Under the pieces are notes generated by a model. That model was not told the origin of the DNA and searched no databases. It saw only the letters and a program-made list of their open reading frames with translations. A program made the translations under genes and the position numbers. Positions 1 through 7,093 of a DNA stretch of 34,781 nt are shown piece after piece. Origin of the DNA: Acidobacteria bacterium 5-1. Lineage in GTDB: Bacteria; Acidobacteriota; Blastocatellia; Pyrinomonadales; Pyrinomonadaceae. Each line of letters opens with the position of its first letter. Positions within the stretch are counted from its first letter, which is position 1. The stretch is taken from contig MWZA01000221.1 of NCBI GenBank assembly GCA_002050455.1, positions 1-34,781 on the forward strand, written 5' to 3'.

Positions 1-790
1 CCGTCGCTCCGAAAGCCGCGGCAATTAATCCGCCGCCGTTGCTTCTGCGAATAAACCAAGTAAGCGGGTCATTAATAGTTGCGCCTTCACGAACCACAGC
101 AATATCGGTTTTACCGTCGCCGTCGTAATCGCCCGGCGCGACTAAATCATTGCTGAAACCCCAAGGTATGGAAAGAAATCCGCCGTCGGCTTTAAGTATA
201 AAGAAAACCGCTTGGTCGGTCGGCATAGTTCCGGGACGTTGAACGGCAAAATCAAATTTTCCGTCACCGTCATAGTCACCCGGCGCGGTATAATCGGGCG
301 TCGCACCGAATTGCGCGGCAAAAAAACCGCGTGTGCTCCCCATCACATACCAGGTCATTACTCCGTTGCTCCGGCGCGTAACCGCCACGTCTGTTTTTCC
401 ATCACCGTCATAATCTCTGGCAACCGGTTCATCTCCGGATGCACCGAAAAGAACGCCGGTAAAAGTGTTGTTTGAACTGTTTATCCGATACCAAACACCG
501 TCGGTATCACGCCAGACGGAAATATCAGCCTTGCCGTCGCCGTCGTAATCGCCGGGAGTTGGATAATCCGTGCTGTAGACACCAAACGGCTGAAAAGTAG
601 AGCCGCCGCCGCTTTTACTAATATACCAAACGTTGTCGGATGGACGCATTACCGAATAATCAGCTTTGTTGTCGCCGTCAAAATCTAAGGCTTTACGTAA
701 GCTGAGCTGAGCTGAAGCCGAAACAACTAAAAGTAAAACACAGGCAAAAACCACACTAATTTTGCCGCTTTTGGTCAAAATATTATTCAT
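1..790 (-). CDS. Secreted FG-GAP/VCBS repeat protein (C-terminus beyond left edge)
   Basis: The frame opens at ATG 790 and stays open to base 1, so the C-terminus is missing. About 263 codons are visible. The N-terminus has a signal peptide (a short basic region, then a hydrophobic stretch ending ASA-Q), so the product is exported. The rest is a series of FG-GAP/VCBS-like units of about 45-50 residues, each carrying a calcium-loop motif: DFDGDNKADYSV, DYDGDGKADISV, DYDGDGKTDVAV, DYDGDGKFDFAV, DYDGDGKTDIAV. Such repeats usually build a beta-propeller involved in adhesion or protein binding; the partner cannot be read here. The same repeat type forms the C-terminal third of the subtilisin 1.1 kb upstream, so the two genes probably share repeat ancestry. 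The start has no clear Shine-Dalgarno, but it is the only one that gives a proper signal peptide. Confidence 0.85.
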   Translation of the reverse strand, partial: MNNILTKSGKISVVFACVLLLVVSASAQLSLRKALDFDGDNKADYSVMRPSDNVWYISKSGGGSTFQPFGVYSTDYPTPGDYDGDGKADISVWRDTDGVWYRINSSNNTFTGVLFGASGDEPVARDYDGDGKTDVAVTRRSNGVMTWYVMGSTRGFFAAQFGATPDYTAPGDYDGDGKFDFAVQRPGTMPTDQAVFFILKADGGFLSIPWGFSNDLVAPGDYDGDGKTDIAVVREGATINDPLTWFIRRSNGGGLIAAAFGAT

Positions 791-934
791 TTTTTTATTC
801 CCTCTTTTAAAACTTCTTATTATAAGGTAATTAGACAAAAAATTTATGCCAAATAAATTAAGAAACTCAAATATACTATTAAACAACCGACAAATGCAAG
901 AAACTTTCAAATAAAATTTCCGTTTTATCGGTTA

Positions 935-1696
935 TTAATTCAAATTATTAATTCCGACTGCTATTCTACCCGTATAATCTATCCGGTGAAAATATATTTT
1001 CCGGTTCTGCCCAGCAAAGTATTCGTCAACCGCTTTTCTCGCGCCTTGCCAATGCCCGTAATCATCAATAATCAAAACGCCTTCGGGCGCAAGTCTTGGA
1101 CACAGATGAGTTAATTCGTGCTTGGTTGATTCATACCAATCAGTATCAAGCCGCAGCAGAGCCAGATTTGTCGGGAGAGTTTCCGGTATTGTGTCTTCAA
1201 CCTTGCCTTTGACAAAGCAGATATTTTCTTCGGGATAGCCGGTTGAAAGAATGTTTTGCCGGACATCTTCGATACTAGCATAACACCATTTCCCCTGCTC
1301 CCGGTTCATCTGCGACTGAGCCGAAACTCCATCGAAACTTTTATCAAACTGTGTCGGAGAAGACATTCCTTCAAACGTATCGTATAAATATAATTTTCTG
1401 CTCGTGTCGTTGTGAGCCAAAAGCGTTAGGGCAACAGTCATCATACTGCCGCCACGCCAGACACCGCATTCGGCAAAATCTCCCGCGATTTTATTGTTCG
1501 TAATATAAGATACGGCATTTATAAGACAAGCTATTCGCTCGATGCTCGTCATTGTGAACGGCTGGACAGTCGACACAATTTGCCGCTCTTCATCGGATAA
1601 ATCAGGAAAGGCTTCAAGGCTTGAATTATTTGAAGGTTTATATGCCACCAAATCAAATCCAAAATTATTTATGACTTTTTTTATCAGCGTTTTCAT
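935..1696 (-). CDS. TylF/MycF-family SAM-dependent O-methyltransferase
   Basis: A 253-residue protein matching the TylF (macrocin O-methyltransferase) family in length and motifs. The SAM-binding region shows ECGVWRGGS (residues 76-84) and DTFEGM (106-111). Later come LDTDWYEST (183-191) and DDYGHW (211-216), whose acidic residues correspond to the metal and substrate site of this family. Known members methylate sugar hydroxyls of macrolides, but most environmental members lie near glycan or surface-polysaccharide genes and their substrate is unknown. No glycosyltransferase or polyketide gene is adjacent here, only secreted repeat proteins, so the substrate cannot be assigned. There is no signal peptide, so it is cytoplasmic. 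It shares the strand with both neighbours, with gaps of about 145 and 170 bp, and is probably transcribed separately. Confidence 0.85.
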   Translation of the reverse strand: MKTLIKKVINNFGFDLVAYKPSNNSSLEAFPDLSDEERQIVSTVQPFTMTSIERIACLINAVSYITNNKIAGDFAECGVWRGGSMMTVALTLLAHNDTSRKLYLYDTFEGMSSPTQFDKSFDGVSAQSQMNREQGKWCYASIEDVRQNILSTGYPEENICFVKGKVEDTIPETLPTNLALLRLDTDWYESTKHELTHLCPRLAPEGVLIIDDYGHWQGARKAVDEYFAGQNRKIYFHRIDYTGRIAVGINNLN

Positions 1697-1864
1697 AGAA
1701 ACGATTCTGCAGCCTGGCTTTAATAAATCCGATTTCCAAATCTACGCAGCCGGAGCAAACTTTTCTCAACTTTCGCCTTTTTACTTTCTTATGTTTCTTT
1801 TCGGAACTTTAGATGCGTTCTGTAATTCAAAAGTCTGACCAAAACGGAAAATTTTGTAAAAAAA

Positions 1865-4303
1865 CTATTGGCTTTGCAGCAAATTGGCAGGAATTTTCAT
1901 CGTTGAATTTCCCCAACCAAAAGCCGAAAAGCCCGCCGTAGTTCCCTGAACGTAAAAAATACCGGCTTCATTTTGACCAGTGTTCGGTCGCCAGACGGCA
2001 AAATCTGTTCTGCCGTCGCCGTCGTAATCGCCCGGTGTCGGCAGATCTCCCGAAATACCGCCGAATTGGACGGTGTTAAAGTTTCCGTCAGAGCTTTTCA
2101 AATAATACCAAACGCCATTGGTCGTTCGCCAAACCGCAATGTCTGTTTTGCCGTCGCCGTCATAATCGGCGGGAACGATTTTATCAGTTGCGGAAGTGCC
2201 GAAAGCATTTACTATCAAACTATTATCAGAACTTTTTTGAATAAAAAATGTGTTTGCCGGAGAACCACTCGTCGGACGATAAACGGCTAAATCGGCTTTG
2301 CCGTCGCCGTCGTAATCGCCGCGCAGAGCTTTGTCGGTGTCGCTACCGAACTGATAGCCGCGAAAACCGCTAGCCGAGCCGAGAACATACCATACAAGCG
2401 TTCCGTTTTGCGCTCGCGTAACGGCAAAATCGGCTTTGCCGTCGCCGTCAAAATCCTGCGAAACAATCGGATTATCACCGGTTTGACCAAATTGAACGGC
2501 GGTAAAAGTGTTATTTTGACTTTGCAAAACATAGAACGTGCCGTTTGAATTGCGCCAAACGGCAATATCGGTTTTGCCGTCGCCGTCAAAGTCGTTCGGC
2601 ACGGGAATATCGTCGGCAAAAGAACCGAAATTAACGGCTGAATATCCGCCACTGCTTCGATAATTGTTCCAAATCATCGCGCCCGACACATTTTGGATTG
2701 CCGAATAATCGGTGCGTCCGTCGCCGTCAAAATCCATAAAGGCAGAACGCCGCGTGGTTTGATTTCCCGATTGTGAAACTATAAATGTCCGGTCGCCGAT
2801 TCTGATTGTGCCGCTTCGCGCGGCACCGGAATTTGCGGAAACGGTAAAAGTTATCGTGCCGTTGCCGCTCGAAGGATTACCGCTCGTAACGGTTATCCAA
2901 TTGGAATCGCTGATTGCCGAATAATCACAATTAGTCGGCGCAGCAACACTCACCGAAAAACTTCCGCCGCCCGCCGCCGCCGATTGCGAAGTACTCACCG
3001 GGTTAAATGTGCAAACCGTTTGATTTTGCAAAGCGCGGGCGACATTTATTCTGCCGCCGGTTTTAACGATGCCGTTAAACTGCGTGAGCGGGTCAACCGT
3101 ATTCATCAAAGTTGCCTTGAGTGAAGCGGGCGAAAGATTCGGATTATATGAAGAAAGCAGTGCCGCCGCGCCTGTCGCGTGCGGAGTCGCCATTGAAGTT
3201 CCGCTAAAGGTTATATAACTTGAATTTGAACTATTAAAAGTGCTTAAAATACCTGAGCCGGGCGCAGCCACGTCAACGCTGATTGCACCGTAATTTGAAA
3301 AACCCGAAAGCGTATCGGTTGAAGTTGAAGAGGCAACTGCCAAAATACCCGGACTCGTATAACTTGCCGGATAAAAAGGCGTGGTTTCGTTATTTTTGCC
3401 GGCATTTCCCGCCGCGAAAACATTCAAAATTCCGGCATTTCCGAGCGCGTCAATTGCATCCTTCGTCGCTTGGTCATAGCCGCAAGCCTCGCTGCAACCG
3501 CCGTAAGAATTATTGGTAACGCGGATGTTCACTCCGCGATTTTTCATCATTCGCACATAATTGTAGGCATTGATGAGCATTGTCGAGGTCGTGTCCGTGC
3601 CGCTCGGACTGTAAATTTTTATCGCCATTATTTTGACGTTCCAATTTACGCCGACCACACCCAACCCATTATTTCCGACTGCGCCGATTGTTCCCGCCGT
3701 ATGTGTTCCGTGTCCGCCTGCGTCGTCAATCGGGTCGGAATCGTTATAAAAAAAGTCGTAACCGTAGTAATCATCCGCAAAACCATTGCCGTCATCATCA
3801 ATTCCGTTTCCGTTTATTTCACCCGGATTGCGCCACGCATTTGCTGCAAGGTCTTCGTGCGTGTATCTCAAACCCGTATCAATATCAGCCACCACAAGAC
3901 TTGAACTTCCCACGCTCAAATCCCAAGCCAGAGGCGCGGAAATTTTCTGCATTCCATACATTGAACCGAATTGTGGGTCGCTCGGCGTGGCAAGCAGATG
4001 ATAGTAAAAATTCGGCTGCGCTTGTTCGACTTCCGCGCTGCTTTTATAAAGCAAAAGAGCTTGATTAACGCTCAAGTAGGCGGGAAGTTTTATTCTTTGC
4101 CAGCCGAGTTCGGGAAATTCCTCGACGACGGCTGCGCCGATCTGGTCGTTGGTCGCAAAAGCGGCGGCAGAAGCCGTGCCGTTTTTATATTTTACGAGCA
4201 ATTCGCCGTCGGCAAAAACCTTGTCGGATTTTTGCGCCGAAACAACTTGGCTGGAAATAAACATCGCCAAAACGAAATAAACAAAAAACTTCGCGGTTTT
4301 CAT
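1865..4303 (-). CDS. Secreted subtilisin-like serine protease (S8) with BACON domain and FG-GAP repeats
   Basis: An 812-residue secreted protease. Residues 1-23 are a signal peptide (cleavage near VSA-Q). Residues about 26-104 resemble a protease prodomain. The S8 catalytic domain (about 110-425) has all expected residues: Asp142 in DIDTG, His198 in GGHGTHTAG, oxyanion Asn300 in AAGN, and Ser370 in FSGTSMATPHATG. Residues about 430-513 form a BACON-like beta-sandwich (CDYSAISDSNWITVTSG, then GTIRIGDRTFIVSQSG). From 520 to the end there are about six FG-GAP/VCBS units with D(F/Y)DGDG(K/R)xDxAVWR motifs. It probably cleaves extracellular protein, with the C-terminal region binding a surface or substrate. 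ATG 4303 is used because it starts the signal peptide. The repeats are visible in the DNA as recurrent gccgtcgccgtcgtaatcg. Confidence 0.93.
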   Translation of the reverse strand: MKTAKFFVYFVLAMFISSQVVSAQKSDKVFADGELLVKYKNGTASAAAFATNDQIGAAVVEEFPELGWQRIKLPAYLSVNQALLLYKSSAEVEQAQPNFYYHLLATPSDPQFGSMYGMQKISAPLAWDLSVGSSSLVVADIDTGLRYTHEDLAANAWRNPGEINGNGIDDDGNGFADDYYGYDFFYNDSDPIDDAGGHGTHTAGTIGAVGNNGLGVVGVNWNVKIMAIKIYSPSGTDTTSTMLINAYNYVRMMKNRGVNIRVTNNSYGGCSEACGYDQATKDAIDALGNAGILNVFAAGNAGKNNETTPFYPASYTSPGILAVASSTSTDTLSGFSNYGAISVDVAAPGSGILSTFNSSNSSYITFSGTSMATPHATGAAALLSSYNPNLSPASLKATLMNTVDPLTQFNGIVKTGGRINVARALQNQTVCTFNPVSTSQSAAAGGGSFSVSVAAPTNCDYSAISDSNWITVTSGNPSSGNGTITFTVSANSGAARSGTIRIGDRTFIVSQSGNQTTRRSAFMDFDGDGRTDYSAIQNVSGAMIWNNYRSSGGYSAVNFGSFADDIPVPNDFDGDGKTDIAVWRNSNGTFYVLQSQNNTFTAVQFGQTGDNPIVSQDFDGDGKADFAVTRAQNGTLVWYVLGSASGFRGYQFGSDTDKALRGDYDGDGKADLAVYRPTSGSPANTFFIQKSSDNSLIVNAFGTSATDKIVPADYDGDGKTDIAVWRTTNGVWYYLKSSDGNFNTVQFGGISGDLPTPGDYDGDGRTDFAVWRPNTGQNEAGIFYVQGTTAGFSAFGWGNSTMKIPANLLQSQ

Positions 4304-4425
4304 AGACAGACCTCACGGAAACATTTCCGAGTGAACTTATTTTATATGTTTCGAGAAAAGAATGAAAGCAGATTCAGCCGAGAAGTTGAAACTACTTTGG
4401 TAAGAATTAGATTTTGTATAAAAAA

Positions 4426-4502
4426 TGGGGCGGCTAGAGGGAATTGAACCCTCGACATTCGGCTCCACAAACCGACGTTCTAACCCCTGAACTATAGCCG
4501 CC
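4426..4502 (-). tRNA. tRNA-His (anticodon GTG)
   Basis: On the minus strand the sequence folds into a full cloverleaf. The acceptor begins GGCGGCTA and includes the extra G(-1) that pairs with C73, a hallmark of tRNA-His. The D arm is AGTTCAGGGGTTAGAAC. The anticodon stem is TCGGT/GCCGA with loop TTGTGGA (anticodon GTG). The T arm is GAGGGTTCAATTCCCTC. The 3' CCA is encoded in the genome (bases 4428-4426). It lies 4 bp downstream of the HNH gene stop and may be processed from the same transcript. Confidence 0.95.
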
Positions 4503-4506
4503 ATAA

Positions 4507-4965
4507 CTATGCGTTGATAAAGACGTGCCGCTTATAATTAAATTCGGCAGCGGATTTGCGCCGATGGCAATTAGCGCAAAGCACATCACATTTTTGAATC
4601 TCCAACTCGACTCGATTCCACGATGAATTAGAAACTAAGTTTGAAATACATTCGGATTTCTTAGTTCTATCACGATGGTCGAATTCCAAAACGACAGGAT
4701 CGGATTCTCCGCAACCGGCACAGGCGTGATGCGTTAAATATTCAAAAACCTTTCGTGCATTCTGCTCACGAATTTTTCTGCGACTTGTGTTATGACTATC
4801 TCGATAATGCTGGTGATTTTCACGATACCGCTCATCCCAATTTGCCTTAAAACATGCCCGACACCAAGAAGCGCGTCCGTCTTTAGCGATTTTTTTCGCC
4901 GGAAACAAAAGCAAATCTTTTTCACATTTACATTTTGTGCAAACTTTTGTTTCGTTTTTTACCAT
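4507..4965 (-). CDS. HNH endonuclease with N-terminal zinc-finger pair, lying between two tRNA genes
   Basis: About 152 residues from ATG 4965; a TTG at 4989 would add 8 residues. The N-terminal part has two Cys pairs (CTKC and CRAC) that look like a small zinc-binding module. The C-terminal part is an HNH/treble-clef nuclease: CAGC, then VVLEFDHRD, then CDVLCANCHRRK, with the paired Cys as zinc ligands and the His residues as metal and catalytic sites. The arrangement is typical of phage-type and free-standing homing or restriction-like HNH proteins. The gene fills the space between tRNA-Arg (upstream) and tRNA-His (4 bp downstream), which suggests a selfish element integrated among tRNA genes. 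No intron, integrase or flanking repeat is visible. The cleavage target is unknown. Confidence 0.85.
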   Translation of the reverse strand: MVKNETKVCTKCKCEKDLLLFPAKKIAKDGRASWCRACFKANWDERYRENHQHYRDSHNTSRRKIREQNARKVFEYLTHHACAGCGESDPVVLEFDHRDRTKKSECISNLVSNSSWNRVELEIQKCDVLCANCHRRKSAAEFNYKRHVFINA

Positions 4966-5000
4966 AACACAAATACATTTATTCGGCAAAAATTGTCAAC

Positions 5001-5021
5001 AATCCAAAATCCAAAATTAAA
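5001..5021. repeat. Short heptad repeat (AATCCAA x2 plus degenerate unit)
   Basis: Two exact copies of AATCCAA followed by AATTAAA lie immediately beyond the tRNA-Arg 3' end, between that gene and the HNH gene. It is the smallest member of the dispersed 7-bp repeat family seen elsewhere in the window. Alone it could be chance. Confidence 0.5.
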
Positions 5022-5022
5022 A

Positions 5023-5096
5023 TGCCCCCGGCACGACTCGAACGTGCGACCCACAGCTTAGAAGGCTGTTGCTCTATCCAACTGAGCTACGGGAGC
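5023..5096 (-). tRNA. tRNA-Arg (anticodon TCT)
   Basis: The minus strand gives a complete cloverleaf: acceptor GCTCCCG paired with CGGGGGC (one G-U pair), D arm GCTCAGTTGGATAGAGC, anticodon stem ACAGC/GCTGT with loop CTTCTAA (anticodon TCT), and T arm GCACGTTCGAGTCGTGC. The discriminator is A at 5023. The next bases read TTTT, so the CCA end is not encoded and must be added, unlike in the neighbouring tRNA-His. Confidence 0.95.
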
Positions 5097-5292
5097 ATAT
5101 ATTAAAAAGCAAGTTAAGATGTTAGCGATTGTCGGATTTTAAGTCAAATTTAATAACGTAAGTGGTCGAAATTTTCGTTGCCGGTGTTTGTAAAAACTCA
5201 TCGTCGTTGTGCTTGAATTTGAAAAATCACAACATTCGCCATTTTCGTCCGATGTGCCTTGAATGTTCTTATAATTTTGGTAACTTGATAGA

Positions 5293-6192
5293 ATGACTTC
5301 CGAAAATTTCCGAAGCGGCTACGTCGCGCTGATTGGTCGCCCGAATGCGGGAAAATCTACATTATTAAATTACTTGGTTGGCGAAAAAATCGCCGCCGTT
5401 TCCAACAAACCGCAAACCACGCGCCATAAAATTAAAGGCATCGTTACGCTTGACGACGGGCAGATTGTTTTTATTGACACGCCCGGCGTTCATAAACCCG
5501 GCTACTTATTAAATCGAAGAATGATGTCCGCCGTTCACGATGCGATTTTGTCGGTTGATGTAGTTATTCTAATGCGCGACGCTTCGGTTTCGACGGGAAA
5601 CGGCGACAAATTTGTTTTGAATTTAATCAAACAATCGGAAAAGCCCGCCATCTTGGTTCTTAACAAAATTGACAAGGTTAAAAATAAAAAAGAACTTTTG
5701 CCGCTGATGGAATTTTACGCGAAAGAATATAATTTCGTAGAAATTGTGCCGATTTCCGCGCTCAACGGCGAAGCAATTGATAATCTTTTGCAGCAAATTG
5801 TCAAACATCTGCCCAAAGGCGAACCGCTTTTTGCCGAAGATGAAATGACCGACCAACCTTTGCGAACATTAGTTGCGGAAATGGTGCGCGAAAAAATCCT
5901 GCAAACAACGGGCGATGAAATCCCGTATGTTACCGCCGTCGTAACCGAAAAGTTTGATGAATCAGACCCGACGGTTACAAAAATTCATTGTGCAGTCTAT
6001 GTTGAAAGAAGCTCGCAAAAGGGAATAATCATCGGCAAAGGCGGCATCAAACTCAAAAAAATCGGCACGGAAGCCCGCTATGATATCGAAAAAATTTTGG
6101 GTAAAAAAGTTTTTCTTCAACTCTTTGTCAAAGTAGTCGAAGACTGGCGCAACCGCGAGCGCGATTTGGACGAAATCGGAATTATGGAGTAA
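5293..6192 (+). CDS. era: GTPase Era
   Basis: A 299-residue essential GTPase that binds the 3' end of 16S rRNA and helps mature the 30S subunit. All G motifs are present: G1 GRPNAGKST (15-23), the G2 region TTRHKIKG (42-49), G3 DTPG (62-65) and G4 NKID (124-127). The C-terminal KH domain shows GIIIGKGGIKLKKIG and then KVFLQLFVKVVEDWR. Length and order match the family. ATG 5293 is the only start that leaves a normal-length N-terminus before G1. There is no strong Shine-Dalgarno, but a TATAAT-like element at 5270-5275 would give a very short leader. It stands alone, with tRNA genes on the opposite strand upstream. Confidence 0.97.
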   Translation: MTSENFRSGYVALIGRPNAGKSTLLNYLVGEKIAAVSNKPQTTRHKIKGIVTLDDGQIVFIDTPGVHKPGYLLNRRMMSAVHDAILSVDVVILMRDASVSTGNGDKFVLNLIKQSEKPAILVLNKIDKVKNKKELLPLMEFYAKEYNFVEIVPISALNGEAIDNLLQQIVKHLPKGEPLFAEDEMTDQPLRTLVAEMVREKILQTTGDEIPYVTAVVTEKFDESDPTVTKIHCAVYVERSSQKGIIIGKGGIKLKKIGTEARYDIEKILGKKVFLQLFVKVVEDWRNRERDLDEIGIME

Positions 6193-6303
6193 TCTGCGAA
6201 ATCAAAAAGAATACAAAAAGTTTTATCTGCGTATCGAAAAACAGACTGCCGAAATTTAATGGTTACGGCAGAAGTATGCGCTAAATTCTGATAAAATGAA
6301 AAT

Positions 6304-6867
6304 GTGGAAAAAGTAAAAAGTTCGTCGCCGTCAACTAATTTAGGCGCAGTAATTGATGTTTTGGAAGATATGCAAGATGCCGAGATTATTTCTAATTATG
6401 CTGTCGGCGGCGCGGTGGCGGCTATTTTGCATTCTGAACCGATTTCAACCGTTGACCTCGACATCTTCTTTTTTCTCACTGAACCGCCAAAAGGTTTAAT
6501 TTTGTCTTTGGAGAAAATTTACGACTATGCTCGGCAAAATGATTTTACGTTTGATGCAGATTTTATCAACATTCACGGCTGGCTTGTTCAATTCGTTGAA
6601 GCCAGCAATAGCCCGCTTTGGACGGAAGCCGTTGAAACAGCGAAAATAATGCCGGTGGATAATCGTGCCGCCAAAGTTATTGATTTGGAACACTTAGCGG
6701 CAATGTGGATTTTTGCCGGACGTAAAAAAGACATTCGGAAAATCGAAATGTTTGATGAAGCCGGAACAATGGACGCAAAAATTTTGTATGATGTGTTATT
6801 GCGTTTCAATTTGCTAGACCGTTGGCAATTACAACAACATAATTTTTCCGATGAATACCAATTCTGA
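6304..6867 (+). CDS. Nucleotidyltransferase-fold protein (AbiEii/DUF6036-like)
   Basis: A 187-residue protein starting at GTG 6304; an ATG at 6296 is in another frame that stops at once. Residues about 34-60 carry the nucleotidyltransferase signature GGAVAAILH followed by TVDLDIFFF, where the Asp pair would bind the metal ion. Similar folds occur in AbiEii/MenT-type toxins and in uncharacterised DUF6036-like proteins. The end overlaps the next gene (71 residues) by 17 bp, so the two are translated together. The pair therefore resembles a toxin-antitoxin or enzyme-regulator module, but nothing in the sequence proves toxicity. There is no signal peptide. The specific family is uncertain; the fold is fairly clear. 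Confidence 0.7.
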   Translation: MEKVKSSSPSTNLGAVIDVLEDMQDAEIISNYAVGGAVAAILHSEPISTVDLDIFFFLTEPPKGLILSLEKIYDYARQNDFTFDADFINIHGWLVQFVEASNSPLWTEAVETAKIMPVDNRAAKVIDLEHLAAMWIFAGRKKDIRKIEMFDEAGTMDAKILYDVLLRFNLLDRWQLQQHNFSDEYQF

Positions 6868-7066
6868 AAAAGAAGCGATTGAAGATTTGAAGCGGCGCAA
6901 GGAAAATTTTCGGGCGTTCACTCACAGTCTTTCGCCGACAGAAAAAATTCGCCAACTCGAACTTCTCCAAAAACGTTATTATGAACTTCTGAAAGCACGG
7001 GAAGAAAACGGCGGGCGCAAAATTCCCGAAAAGTGGCAAAAGTGGCGCGATGCCCAAAACATTTAA
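6851..7066 (+). CDS. Small charged helical protein overlapping the nucleotidyltransferase gene
   Basis: A 71-residue protein from ATG 6851, rich in Lys, Arg and Glu and predicted by eye to be mostly alpha-helical (EKIRQLELLQKRYYELLK). I recognise no family. It has no Shine-Dalgarno of its own and begins inside the last 17 bp of the preceding gene, pointing to coupled translation and to a partner role such as an antitoxin or subunit. It is followed 27 bp later by the strong ribosome site of the kinase gene. It is probably a real gene because of the coupling and its composition, but function is unknown. Confidence 0.65.
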   Translation: MNTNSEKEAIEDLKRRKENFRAFTHSLSPTEKIRQLELLQKRYYELLKAREENGGRKIPEKWQKWRDAQNI

Positions 7067-7093
7067 CGTAAAAGAACGATTGGAGGCAAAAGA

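Noticed and set aside
1973-2652. CRISPR-like spaced repeats in the protease gene and near the left edge
   Set aside because: The recurring gccgtcgccgtcgtaatcg encodes the DYDGDG calcium loop of FG-GAP units; spacing varies and follows the protein repeat.
4966-4989. TTG start at 4989 for the HNH gene
   Set aside because: It adds eight residues without support, and ATG 4965 leads directly into the first Cys pair.
6246-6271. Terminator after era (CTGCCG...CGGCAG)
   Set aside because: Only six base pairs with a 14-nt loop and no T tract; too weak to call.
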